Positions 16,375-24,585 of a stretch of DNA of 64,000 bases are shown piece after piece. The number at the start of each line of letters is the position of its first letter. The first letter of the stretch is position 1. This stretch comes from Herbiconiux oxytropis (lineage in GTDB: Bacteria; Actinomycetota; Actinomycetes; Actinomycetales; Microbacteriaceae), in assembly GCF_024979315.1 (NCBI RefSeq), contig NZ_JANLCK010000004.1:372001-436000 (forward strand), in the 5' to 3' direction. Under the pieces are notes generated by a model. That model had not been told where the DNA came from. It did not search any database and saw only the letters and a program-made list of their open reading frames with translations. The translations under genes and the position numbers were made by a program.

Positions 16375-17421
16375 ATGGCCCCCGTGCTCGCCGTGCTCCT
16401 CGCCGCCGTCTGCTTCGGCACCACGGGCACCGCACAGGCCTTCGGGCCCGAGGGCGCGTCGTCGGTCTCGATCGGCGCCGCCCGCATCCTGATCGGCGGC
16501 GGTCTGCTCGCGGCCCTCGCCCTGCCGGGCCTGGTGCGGGTGCGCCGGTCACGCCGGGAGCGCGAAGGGGCCCGGACCGGCTCCGCACCGCACGCCCGGC
16601 GCCTGCCCTCCTGGGTGCTCGTCGCCATCGGCGGCCTCGGCGTGCTCGCCTACCAGCCCGCCTTCTTCCTCGGAACGGCCCAGAACGGCGTGGCCGTCGG
16701 CACGGTCGTGGCCCTCGGCTCGGCACCCGTGCTCACGGGGGTGCTCGACTGGCTCCTGCACCGCCGCTTCCCCGGCCTCGTCTGGCTCCTCGCGACCGTC
16801 ATCGCCACCGCCGGGGTCGTGCTCATGAGCGGCCTCCCCGCCGAGTGGCTCGGCATCACCGGCGCCGGCACCGGACAGTCCGCCGCCACCGCCATCAGCC
16901 TCCCCGGCATCCTCGCCTCGGTGGGCGCCGGCGCGTCGTACGCCGTCTACACCCTCGCCGCGAAGGCCCTGCTCGACCGCGGCTGGGCACCCACGGCGTC
17001 GATGGGGGCTGTCTTCGGCACCGCCGCGCTCCTCAGTGTGCCGGTGCTTCTCACGAGCGACATGAGCTGGCTCGCCACCCCCGAGGGCGTCGCCGTGGCC
17101 CTGTGGCTCGGTGTCGTCACCACCGCCGTGGCCTACGTGCTCTTCGGCTGGGGCCTCGCCAGGCTGAACGCGTCGACCGTCTCCACCCTCACCCTCGCCG
17201 AGCCCCTCACCGCCACGATCCTCGGGGTCGCCGTGCTCGGTGAGAGCCTCGGCGCCCTCTCGGCCACCGGGCTCGTGGTGCTCGCCGCCGGCCTCGTGGT
17301 GCTCACCGCCCCGGGCTGGCTGCCGGATCGGCGACAGGGCCCGGGAAAGAGCCGGAAGCTGGATGCCGCGGGCCGCCGTCGGCAGCGAGAAGAGGCTGCG
17401 GCCGGGTCTTCCTCGTCATGA
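16375..17421 (+). CDS. EamA/DMT-superfamily metabolite exporter
   Basis: 348-residue transporter with about ten hydrophobic helices in two repeats, from VLAVLLAAVCFGTTGTAQ at the N-terminus to VLAAGLVVLTAPGWL. The second repeat carries the usual TLTLAEPLTATILGVAVLGE signature near residue 270. The family exports amino acids, sugars or metabolites; substrate unknown. The last 35 residues are a charged, Ser-rich tail (GKSRKLDAAGRRRQ...SSSS) that overlaps the convergent glucosidase gene for 119 bp. It starts 9 bp after the small membrane protein stop. Confidence 0.88.
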   Translation: MAPVLAVLLAAVCFGTTGTAQAFGPEGASSVSIGAARILIGGGLLAALALPGLVRVRRSRREREGARTGSAPHARRLPSWVLVAIGGLGVLAYQPAFFLGTAQNGVAVGTVVALGSAPVLTGVLDWLLHRRFPGLVWLLATVIATAGVVLMSGLPAEWLGITGAGTGQSAATAISLPGILASVGAGASYAVYTLAAKALLDRGWAPTASMGAVFGTAALLSVPVLLTSDMSWLATPEGVAVALWLGVVTTAVAYVLFGWGLARLNASTVSTLTLAEPLTATILGVAVLGESLGALSATGLVVLAAGLVVLTAPGWLPDRRQGPGKSRKLDAAGRRRQREEAAAGSSSS

Positions 17422-20038
17422 CGACGTGGGCCACGAGTGCCGTCCACCCCGTCTGGTGGGAGGCCCCGAGGCCCTGACCCGTGTCACCGTGGAAGTACTC
17501 GTAGAAGAGGATGCCGTCGCGCCAGCGGGGGTCGGTGGACAGCAGCGGATACCGCGCATCCGAGGGCCGCGGCCCACCGCCCGGCGCCGACGGGTCTCCG
17601 ACGAACAGCGACAGCAGCCGGGAGGACAGGTCGTCGGCGACCTGACCGAGCGTGTGCGTCTGCCCCGACCCCGCCGGGTACTCGATCCGGTGCTCCTCGC
17701 CGAGGCTCACGTCGTAGCCGCGCAGCGACTCGATGATCATGACGTTGAGCGGGAACCACACGGGGCCCCGCCAGTTCGAGTTGCCGCCGAACAGTCCCGA
17801 GGTCGACTCCCCCGGCTCGTAGTCGACCACGGCCTCGACGCCGTCCACCTCCACCCGGAACGGGTGCTCGCGGTGCCAGGCCGAGATGCTCCGGATGCCG
17901 TAGGGCGAGAGCATGGTCGCCGGGTCGAGCGCCTGGTGCAGCACGCGCTCGAGCCGCTCGGGCTCCACGAGGGCGAGGAGGCTCCGGAAGCCGCCCTCCT
18001 CATCGCCGCGGATGTGCACGAGGCGTGAGAACCCGGGGTTCCGCTCGAGGAACACCTGGCCGCGGTGCACGAACTCGTCGAGCCGTCCCATCCGCGCCCG
18101 GTCGAACACGAGCGCCGCGGTCACCGGGATGAGCCCCACGAGCGAGCGCACCTTCATCGGCACGGAGCGGCCGTCGGCGAGGTGCAGCACGTCGTAGTAG
18201 AAAGCGTCCTCCTCGTCCCAGAGACCGGCGTCGTTGGCGGAGTCGGCGATCACGAGGAAGTGCTCGAAGAACTTCGTCGCCACGTCTTCGTAGGCCGGGT
18301 CGTGGCTGGTCAGCAGGAGGGCCATCGACAGCAGGTGCAGCGCGTAGGTCGCCATCCACGCCGTCGAGTCGGCCTGCTCGAGCACGCCCACCTCGGGCGG
18401 CAGCGTGGAGCGGTCGAGCGGCGCGATGTTGTCGAGGCCCATGAAGCCGCCCTCGAAGAGGTTGTTGTCGCCGTGGTCCTTGTTGTTGGTCCACCAGGTG
18501 AAGTTCATCAGGAGCTTGTGGAACACCCGGCCGAGGAAGGTGAAGTCGCGCCCGCCGTCGATCTCGAACACGCGGAGCGCCGCCCACGCCTCGATCGGCG
18601 GGTTCGCGTCTCCGAAGTCCCACTCGTAGGCCGGCAGCTGACCGTTGGGGTGCATGTACCACTCGCGCAGGATGAGCACGAGCTGCTGCTTGGCGAACTC
18701 CGGATCGATGTGGGCGAGGGTCACGCAGTGGAACGCGAGGTCCCAGGCCGCGAACCACGGGTACTCCCAGGGGTCGGGCATGAGGATGACGTCGTGGCCG
18801 GCCAGGTGCCGCCAGTCGCCGTTGCGGATGCCGCGGCGCTCGGGAGGAGGGGGCGGCGAGACGGGGTCGCCCGCGAGCCAGCGCCGCACGTCGAAGTGGT
18901 AGAACTGCTTCGACCAGGTGAGCCCGGCGAACGCCTGGCGCGCCACCACGGCCTCGGTGGTGGTCGTGGCCGGCGGCAGCACGGCGGCGTAGAACTCGTC
19001 GGCCTCCCGGGCCCGCTCGGCCACCATCCGGTCGAAACCCGCGTCGCCGTCATCGGCGAACGGATGCGACGCCCCGGCATCCGCCACCCGCAGCCGGATC
19101 CGCATGGTCGCCCTGGCCCCCGGCGCCACGGTGAGCACCCGGTGCAGGGCGGCCTTCGTGCCCTCACCGGCCGGGTTCACGGTGGGCAGTCCGCCGACGA
19201 CGTGGTCGTTGATCCCGTCCTTCGGATACGCCGTGCCGCCCATCTCGCCGAAGAGCCGGCCCACGTTGGTCTCGTTCTCACAGAGCAGCACGGCGTCGTC
19301 GCCGTCGGACTCGATCACGAGGTCGTCGCCGTCGGCGCGGTGGAGCGCCGCAGACCCCGGTCGCGACGAGCGGATGACGGGCTTCGGCGCCGGATCCCCG
19401 CCCCACGACCAGGTGTTGCGGAGCCACAGCGTGGGGAGCAGGTGGATGGTGGCCGCCTCAGGACCGGCGTTCTCCACGGTGATCGTCATGAGCAGGTCGT
19501 GCGGGCCCGCCTTGGCGTAGTCGACGGTGACGGCCCAGTAGCGCCCGTCGTCGAAGATCCCGGTGTCGACGAGCTCGTACTCCGGCTCGTCCTTCGAGCG
19601 CCGGGCGTTCTCGTCGACGAGCTCCTCGTAGGGGAAGGCGCGCTGCGGGTAGTGGTAGCGCCAGCGCTGGAACGAGTGCGTGGGGGTGCCGTCGAGGTAC
19701 CACCAGTACTCCTTGGCGTCTTCGCCGTGGTTGCCCTCGGGGCCGGAGAGCCCGAACATCCGCTCCTTGAGGATGGGGTCGGCTCCGTTCCAGAGTGCGA
19801 GACCGAGGCACCAGCTCTGACCGGCGTCGCAGAAGCCGGCCATGCCGTCCTCGTTCCACCGGTAGGTGCGCGAGCGGGCGTGGTCGTGCGGGAAGAAGTT
19901 CCAGGCGTCGCCGTCGGCGCTGTAGTCCTCGCGCACCGTGCCCCAGGCGCGCTCGGCGAGGTAGGGGCCCCAGTCGCGCCAGCCGCCGGCCGCCGCCTCG
20001 GCGAGTCTGCGGTGCTCGGCGGTCTGCGGAACGCTCAT
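17303..20038 (-). CDS. GH63/MGH1-like glucosidase
   Basis: 911-residue cytoplasmic (no signal peptide) alpha-toroid glycosidase. The N-terminal third is a beta-sandwich (TIHLLPTLWLRNTWSWG near 200), followed by an (alpha/alpha) barrel. Candidate catalytic acids sit in PAYEWDFGDANPPIEAW near 480 and in FYEYFHGDTGQGLG near 860, the usual GH63-type places. Related enzymes act on glucosylglycerate- or mannosylglycerate-type compatible solutes or alpha-glucosides, but the substrate cannot be fixed here. The last 40 residues are low complexity and overlap the EamA gene antisense. Confidence 0.85.
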   Translation of the reverse strand: MSVPQTAEHRRLAEAAAGGWRDWGPYLAERAWGTVREDYSADGDAWNFFPHDHARSRTYRWNEDGMAGFCDAGQSWCLGLALWNGADPILKERMFGLSGPEGNHGEDAKEYWWYLDGTPTHSFQRWRYHYPQRAFPYEELVDENARRSKDEPEYELVDTGIFDDGRYWAVTVDYAKAGPHDLLMTITVENAGPEAATIHLLPTLWLRNTWSWGGDPAPKPVIRSSRPGSAALHRADGDDLVIESDGDDAVLLCENETNVGRLFGEMGGTAYPKDGINDHVVGGLPTVNPAGEGTKAALHRVLTVAPGARATMRIRLRVADAGASHPFADDGDAGFDRMVAERAREADEFYAAVLPPATTTTEAVVARQAFAGLTWSKQFYHFDVRRWLAGDPVSPPPPPERRGIRNGDWRHLAGHDVILMPDPWEYPWFAAWDLAFHCVTLAHIDPEFAKQQLVLILREWYMHPNGQLPAYEWDFGDANPPIEAWAALRVFEIDGGRDFTFLGRVFHKLLMNFTWWTNNKDHGDNNLFEGGFMGLDNIAPLDRSTLPPEVGVLEQADSTAWMATYALHLLSMALLLTSHDPAYEDVATKFFEHFLVIADSANDAGLWDEEDAFYYDVLHLADGRSVPMKVRSLVGLIPVTAALVFDRARMGRLDEFVHRGQVFLERNPGFSRLVHIRGDEEGGFRSLLALVEPERLERVLHQALDPATMLSPYGIRSISAWHREHPFRVEVDGVEAVVDYEPGESTSGLFGGNSNWRGPVWFPLNVMIIESLRGYDVSLGEEHRIEYPAGSGQTHTLGQVADDLSSRLLSLFVGDPSAPGGGPRPSDARYPLLSTDPRWRDGILFYEYFHGDTGQGLGASHQTGWTALVAHVVMTRKTRPQPLLAADGGPRHPASGSFPGPVADPAASPGR

Positions 20039-20054
20039 GCTGCGATCCTAGGGC

Positions 20055-20507
20055 TCAGCGCACCGCCAGAGCGTGCTCGAGCGCCACCCACGGCAGCATC
20101 GCGCACTTGATGCGCGTGACGTAGCGGGAGACCCCGCCGAGCGCGACCGCGTCGCCGAGCAGCTCCTCGTCGCCCTCGAGCGATCCCTTCGACTGCATGA
20201 GCTCACGGAAGGCGCCGACCCGCGCACGGAGATCCTCCTCGGGCAGCTCGTGCACGAGGTCGGCGAGCACCGAGGCGGAGGCCTGGGAGATGGAGCAGCC
20301 CTGCCCCTCCCAGCTGATCGACTCCACGGTGACCGGGTCCCGGCCATCCGCCGACCGGTGCACCCGCAGGGTGACCTCGTCGCCGCAGGTGGGGTTGACC
20401 TGGTGCGATTCCCCCGAGGAGCCCTCGCGCAGGCCGAAGCCGTGCTTCTGCTTCGCGTGGTCGAGGATGACCTGCTGGTAGAGCGTCTCGAGCTCGCGCG
20501 AGGCCAT
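20055..20507 (-). CDS. sufU: SUF-system iron-sulfur/sulfur-relay protein SufU
   Basis: 150-residue NifU-like protein that accepts sulfur from SufS in Fe-S cluster assembly. The three conserved cysteines are present: NPTCGDEV (about Cys41, with the Asp two residues on), GQGCSISQ (about 66) and IKCAMLPW (about 136). The 18-residue insertion between the second and third Cys that marks SufU is visible (MQSKGSLEGDEELLGD). ATG 20507 overlaps the sufS stop by one base (TGATG). sufBCD are not in this window. Confidence 0.94.
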   Translation of the reverse strand: MASRELETLYQQVILDHAKQKHGFGLREGSSGESHQVNPTCGDEVTLRVHRSADGRDPVTVESISWEGQGCSISQASASVLADLVHELPEEDLRARVGAFRELMQSKGSLEGDEELLGDAVALGGVSRYVTRIKCAMLPWVALEHALAVR

Positions 20508-21808
20508 CAGGCGACCCGGAAGAACGCGCGCACGCCGGCCACGGCGTCGAGCGCCGCGTCGATGTCGGCGGTCGTGTTGTAGAGGTAGGCGCTCGCCCGC
20601 GTGGTGGCGGTCACGCCGAAACGGCGGTGCACCGGCTGCGCGCAGTGGTGCCCCACTCGCGCGGCGATGCCGCGGTCGTCGAGGAACTGACCCACGTCGT
20701 GCGCGTGCACGCCGTCGACCACGAAGCTCGCGAGCCCCACCCGCTCCACCCCCGGCGCAGGTGCCGGGCCGAGGATGCGCACGCCCTCCACCCTCGAGAG
20801 CCCCTCGAAGAGGCGGAGGCCGAGCTCGGCCTCCCACGCCTCGATGCGGTCGAGGCCCACGGCGTCGAGGTAGTCGATCGCGGTCGCGAGCGCGATGGCC
20901 TGCGACACCCGCTGGGTGCCGGCCTCGAAGCGGAGCGGCGCGGGCAGGTACTCCGACTCGATGAGCCCGACGGTCGTGATCATCGACCCGCCCGTGAGGA
21001 AGGGAGGCAACGCGTTCAGCAGCTCCGAGCGCCCGTAGAGCACGCCGATGCCGGTGGGCGCGAGCATCTTGTGGCCCGAGAACACGGCGAAGTCGACGTC
21101 GAGGGCAGGCAGGTCGAGCGGCAGGTGGGGCGCCGACTGGCACGCGTCGAGCACCACGAGCGCCCCGTGCGAGCGCGCGAGCGCGACGATCTGCGAGACG
21201 GGGTTGACGGCGCCGAGCACGTTGCTCACGTGGGCGACGGCGACCAGCCGGGTGCGCTCGCCGATCACGGCCGCCGCCTCGTCGAGGTCGATCCGCCCGT
21301 CGTCGGTGAGGCCGATCACCCGCAGGGTCGCTCCCGTGCGGAGGGCGAGCTCCTGCCAGGGCACGAGATTGGCGTGGTGCTCGAGCTCGGTGGTGACGAT
21401 CTCGTCGCCCGGACCGATCCGGAACCGCTCCGCCGCCTCTCCGCCACGGCCGAGGGAGGCGTTGGAGATGCCGTAGGCGATGAGGTTGAGACCCTCGGTG
21501 GCGTTCGAGGTCCAGACGATCTCATCGGACCGTGCGCCCACGAACCGGGCCACGCGCTCGCGAGCCGCCTCGAACAGCTCCGTGGCCTCGCCGGCGAGCG
21601 TGTGAGCGCCGCGGTGCACGGCCGCGTTGGTCTCCTCGTAGTAGGCCCGCTCCACGTCGATCACGGAACGCGGCTTCTGCGAGGTGGCGCCCGAGTCGAG
21701 GTAGATGAGAGGTTCGCCGTGCACCTCGCGGCCGAGAAGGGGGAAGTCGGCGCGGAGCCGCAGGGCCTCCGCGTCGTCGATCGGGGTGGTCGTCGCGGTA
21801 ATCGTCAC
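20507..21808 (-). CDS. sufS: Cysteine desulfurase SufS
   Basis: 433-residue class II cysteine desulfurase, a PLP enzyme that takes sulfur from cysteine as an enzyme persulfide and hands it to SufU. Motifs: LDSGATSQKP near 35, TNAAVHRGAHTLA near 60, ELEHHANLVPW near 145, PLP-lysine Lys247 in SGHKMLAPTG, and persulfide Cys389 in VGHHCAQPVHRRFG. GTG 21808 has no Shine-Dalgarno sequence; TAGACT lies 10 nt upstream, so a very short leader is possible. Coupled to sufU. Confidence 0.94.
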   Translation of the reverse strand: MTITATTTPIDDAEALRLRADFPLLGREVHGEPLIYLDSGATSQKPRSVIDVERAYYEETNAAVHRGAHTLAGEATELFEAARERVARFVGARSDEIVWTSNATEGLNLIAYGISNASLGRGGEAAERFRIGPGDEIVTTELEHHANLVPWQELALRTGATLRVIGLTDDGRIDLDEAAAVIGERTRLVAVAHVSNVLGAVNPVSQIVALARSHGALVVLDACQSAPHLPLDLPALDVDFAVFSGHKMLAPTGIGVLYGRSELLNALPPFLTGGSMITTVGLIESEYLPAPLRFEAGTQRVSQAIALATAIDYLDAVGLDRIEAWEAELGLRLFEGLSRVEGVRILGPAPAPGVERVGLASFVVDGVHAHDVGQFLDDRGIAARVGHHCAQPVHRRFGVTATTRASAYLYNTTADIDAALDAVAGVRAFFRVA

Positions 21809-21861
21809 AAGGGTTGCAAGTCTACCGGCCCGCCCCGCATTCCGGCCGGGCGAGGGATCGC

Positions 21862-21918
21862 GGTATTCGGTGTTGCTATCTACTGGTACTCGGCGTTACT
21901 ATCTACTCGTAGTCAGCG
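21862..21918 (+). promoter_or_regulatory. 23-bp direct repeats upstream of the PadR operon
   Basis: Copy 1 at 21862-21884 and copy 2 at 21885-21907 share GGTA-TCGG-GTT-CTATCTACT with three mismatches; a third, partial copy starts at 21908. The array lies 38 bp before the PadR start codon, so autoregulatory binding by PadR is the simplest reading. Confidence 0.55.
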
Positions 21919-21955
21919 ACACAGAGTAGCCAGTGCAACACAGCGAGGAGGCCGC

Positions 21956-22297
21956 ATGGCCAAGCAGATGACCGAGATGCTGAAAGGCACCCTCGAGGGG
22001 ATCGTGCTCGCACTGCTCTCCGATCGGCCGGCCTACGGCTACGAGATCACGGCGCGGCTCCGCGAGCAGGGCTTCGCCGACATCGTGGAGGGCACGATCT
22101 ACGCCCTCCTCGTGCGCATCGAGCAGCGCGGCCTCGTCGACATCGCCAAGGTGCCCTCGGAGAAGGGCCCGCCGCGGAAGGTCTACTCGCTGAACGCCGC
22201 CGGGCGCGAGCACCTCGCCGAGTTCTGGAGCAGCTGGACGTTCCTCACCGAGCGGATCGAAGGGATCCGCCGGCCCACCATCGAAGGAGAGAAGTGA
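21956..22297 (+). CDS. PadR family transcriptional regulator
   Basis: 113-residue winged-helix repressor. LKGTLEGIVLALLSDRPAYGYEI and the FADIVEGTIYALLVRIEQRGLV recognition region are diagnostic; the C-terminal dimerisation helix is short. ATG 21956 has a GAGGAGG ribosome site. First gene of a four-gene operon (PadR, DUF1048, ABC ATPase, permease), an arrangement in which PadR usually represses an exporter and is released by the exported compound. It is preceded by 23-bp direct repeats. Confidence 0.93.
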   Translation: MAKQMTEMLKGTLEGIVLALLSDRPAYGYEITARLREQGFADIVEGTIYALLVRIEQRGLVDIAKVPSEKGPPRKVYSLNAAGREHLAEFWSSWTFLTERIEGIRRPTIEGEK

Positions 22298-22298
22298 C

Positions 22299-22688
22299 AT
22301 GGCAGCGAAATGGATCGAGGTCCTGACCGGGCCCCTCGAGCAGAAGAAGCAGTACCGGCAGGCCACCGCCAGGATCGCGGCCCTGCCTGCACCGTACCGG
22401 GACGCCGCGAAGGCGATCGGCCGTTACGTGATGTACTACAGCGGCACGACCGACGGCGACACGCTCACGACCATGATCGGCGACCACGCCGACCTCTGGG
22501 AGCGCGCCGCCGTCGACGGCACGCCGGTGCGCGAGATCGTGGGCGACGACCCCGTGGGGTTCGCCGAGGAGTTCGCCGCCGCCTACGCGGGGGCGCACTG
22601 GATCGACAAGGAGCGCGCCCGCCTCACCAAGGCCATCGACGCCGCGGTCGAGGGCACCACGGTCGAGGGCACGGAGGCGGAGGAATGA
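22299..22688 (+). CDS. DUF1048 family protein
   Basis: 129-residue soluble helical protein of the DUF1048 type, typically found between a PadR regulator and an ABC exporter. It begins 1 bp after the padR stop, and its own stop overlaps the ABC ATPase start (ATGA). N-terminal KWIEVLTGPLEQKKQYRQ and the FAEEFAAAYAGAHWIDKERARL region are the recognisable parts. The role is unknown; the constant neighbourhood suggests it modulates the regulator or exporter. Confidence 0.8.
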   Translation: MAAKWIEVLTGPLEQKKQYRQATARIAALPAPYRDAAKAIGRYVMYYSGTTDGDTLTTMIGDHADLWERAAVDGTPVREIVGDDPVGFAEEFAAAYAGAHWIDKERARLTKAIDAAVEGTTVEGTEAEE

Positions 22689-23455
22689 CCGCCGCAGCCA
22701 CCACCCCCGCCGCGGTCCGGATCGAGGGCCTGACCAAGTCGTTCGGCGACGTGCACGTGCTCCGGGGGGTCGACCTCACCGTCGAGCCCGGCACGATCCT
22801 CGCCCTGCTCGGCTCGAACGGAGCCGGCAAGACCACTCTCGTGCGCATCCTGTGCACCCTGCTGCAGGCGGATGCGGGCACGGCCGCCGTGCACGGCCAC
22901 GACGTCGCCGCGTCGCCTGCCGAGGTGCGCGAGTCGATCAGCCTCACCGGGCAGTTCGCGGCGATCGACGAGGTGCTGAGCGGTCGGGAGAACCTCGTGC
23001 TCGTGGCACGCCTCCGCCACCTGGCCGATCCGGGTGCCATCGCCGACGCGCTCCTGGCCCGCTTCGCGCTCGGCGAGGCCGGCTCCCGCCGGGCCGGCAC
23101 CTACTCGGGCGGCATGCGCCGGCGGCTCGACATCGCCATGAGCCTCATCGGCGATCCGCCGGTGGTCTTCCTCGACGAGCCGACCACGGGCCTCGACCCG
23201 CAGGCCCGCATCGAGGTGTGGCAGGCGGTGAAGGAGCTCGCGGCCGCCGGCACCACGGTGCTCCTCACCACGCAGTACCTCGATGAGGCGGAGCAGCTGG
23301 CCGACCGCATCGCCATCCTGCACGAGGGCGTGATCATGCACAGCGGCACCCTCGCCGAACTCCGACGGCTCCTCCCGCCCGCCACGGTCGAGTACGTCGA
23401 GAAGCAGCCATCGCTCGAAGACGTGTTCCTCGCGCTGACGGAGGCCGGACGATGA
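22685..23455 (+). CDS. ABC transporter ATP-binding protein (DrrA-like drug exporter)
   Basis: 256-residue nucleotide-binding subunit. Walker A GSNGAGKTT near residue 43, Q-loop SLTGQFAAIDEVL, signature YSGGMRRRLDIA near 141, Walker B VVFLDEPTTGLDP near 165 and the switch His region replaced by TTQYLDEAEQLADR, as in DrrA-type exporters where Gln stands at the switch. The shortened C-terminus keeps the PSLEDVFLALTEAGR end typical of DrrA. Coupled by ATGA overlaps on both sides. Confidence 0.94.
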   Translation: MTAAATTPAAVRIEGLTKSFGDVHVLRGVDLTVEPGTILALLGSNGAGKTTLVRILCTLLQADAGTAAVHGHDVAASPAEVRESISLTGQFAAIDEVLSGRENLVLVARLRHLADPGAIADALLARFALGEAGSRRAGTYSGGMRRRLDIAMSLIGDPPVVFLDEPTTGLDPQARIEVWQAVKELAAAGTTVLLTTQYLDEAEQLADRIAILHEGVIMHSGTLAELRRLLPPATVEYVEKQPSLEDVFLALTEAGR

Positions 23456-24216
23456 CCACCCATGCCCTCGGCGACACCGCCGTGCTCACCGGCCGCTCGC
23501 TCCGCCACATCCTGCGGAGCCCCGACACCATCCTCACCACGGCGGTCACGCCGATCGCGCTCATGCTCCTGTTCGTCTTCGTGCTGGGCGGCGCCATCGA
23601 CACCGGGGGCGGCGTGTCGTACGTCGACTACCTGCTGCCGGGCATCCTGCTCGTCACCATCGCGTCGGGCATCGCCTACACCTCCTACCGGCTGTTCCTC
23701 GATCTGCAGAGCGGCATCCTGGAACGCTTCCGCTCCATGCCGGTCGCCCGCTCGAGTGTGCTCTGGGCGCACGTGCTCACCTCCCTGGCCGCCAATCTCG
23801 CCTCGGTGGTGATCGTCACCGGTGTGGCACTGCTCCTGGGCTTCCGCAGTGGCGCCTCGGTGGCCGCGTGGCTCGCGGTCGCCGGCATCCTCGTGCTCTT
23901 CACGCTCGCCCTCACCTGGGTGGCCGTGATCGCCGGACTCTCGGCGAAGAGCGTCGACGGCGCGAGCGCGTTCAGCTATCCGCTGATCTTCCTGCCGTTC
24001 ATCAGCTCCGCCTTCGTTCCCACCGACACGATGCCGGCACCTGTCGCCTGGTTCGCCGAGAACCAGCCCGTCACCTCCATCGTCGACACCATCAGGGCGC
24101 TCTTCGCGGGGCAGCCCGTGGGCGGTGGGATCTGGATCGCTCTCGCCTGGCTCATCGGGATCCTCGTGGTGGCCCACACCGCGGCGATCCTCATCTACCG
24201 CCGCCGGTTCCGCTAG
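23452..24216 (+). CDS. ABC-2 type transporter permease (DrrB-like)
   Basis: 254-residue integral membrane partner of the preceding ATPase, with six hydrophobic helices and the ABC2 signature around GILERFRSMPVARSSVLWAH (cytoplasmic coupling helix, about residue 90). Together they would export a hydrophobic drug or metabolite. ATGA overlap with the ATPase gene shows a single translation unit. Last gene of the PadR operon. Confidence 0.93.
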   Translation: MTTHALGDTAVLTGRSLRHILRSPDTILTTAVTPIALMLLFVFVLGGAIDTGGGVSYVDYLLPGILLVTIASGIAYTSYRLFLDLQSGILERFRSMPVARSSVLWAHVLTSLAANLASVVIVTGVALLLGFRSGASVAAWLAVAGILVLFTLALTWVAVIAGLSAKSVDGASAFSYPLIFLPFISSAFVPTDTMPAPVAWFAENQPVTSIVDTIRALFAGQPVGGGIWIALAWLIGILVVAHTAAILIYRRRFR

Positions 24217-24414
24217 CCGCGGCGAGCGCCGACGGGGCCCCGGCCGAGCGCCGCTCGGGGCCCCGGCCGACAGGATTCCGTTCGGGTTCGGGGGGTCCGG
24301 GGTGCACCGGCGTCAGGATCCCGTTAGGACGGCCGGATCGCCGCGGATGGGCGGGCAGGATCGACCTCCGTACCCGCGCGCCCACTCCGGGCGCCGGTCG
24401 GAGGGAGAACATCC
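24217..24414 (+). promoter_or_regulatory. Spacer between ABC operon and kdp: hairpin repeats and probable kdp control region
   Basis: Two perfect 15-bp direct repeats CGGGGCCCCGGCCGA (24233-24247 and 24256-24270) enclose GAGC/GCTC pairing and could act as terminator of the exporter operon. Next come two near-identical sites, GACAGGATTCCGTT (24269-24282) and GTCAGGATCCCGTT (24312-24325), 43 bp apart, likely KdpE binding sites or promoter elements. A GGAGGGAG ribosome site (24399-24406) serves the first small ORF. Confidence 0.5.
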
Positions 24415-24498
24415 GTGCTCGACGTCGTCTACATCGTCGCGATCCTCGCCGTCTTCGGCGTGGTCGCTCTGGTCGCCCGGGGGGTCGGGAGGCTGTGA
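24415..24498 (+). CDS. Small single-helix membrane protein at head of kdp operon
   Basis: 27 residues (starts MLDVVYIVAILAVFG, ends ARGVGRL) forming one hydrophobic helix with a positively charged C-terminus. The GTG at 24415 has GGAGGGAG 8 nt upstream, the best ribosome site in the region. Its stop overlaps the kdpF start as GTGA, and third positions are G/C biased. Too short for most gene callers. Likely an accessory peptide of the Kdp complex or an upstream coupling ORF; function unknown. Confidence 0.65.
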   Translation: MLDVVYIVAILAVFGVVALVARGVGRL

Positions 24499-24584
24499 TC
24501 GTGCTCGAACTCGCCGCAGCCCTTCTCGGGGTGGCCGCCGTGGCCTACCTCGTGGTCGCCCTCGTCAAGCCCGAGAGGTTCTGA
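24495..24584 (+). CDS. kdpF: KdpF, small subunit of the K+-transporting ATPase
   Basis: 29-residue single-helix peptide starting [15 protein letters not shown] after GTG and ending VALVKPERF; the -KPERF end is the hallmark of KdpF. It stabilises the KdpABC complex in the membrane. GTGA overlap with the upstream small ORF; kdpA follows after 1 bp. The length is typical for KdpF. Confidence 0.9.
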   Translation: MIVLELAAALLGVAAVAYLVVALVKPERF

Positions 24585-24585
24585 C

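Noticed and set aside
17240-20110. Long plus-strand ORFs opposite the GH63-like glucosidase
   Set aside because: No recognisable domain, shadow composition, and the minus strand carries a coherent 911-residue enzyme.
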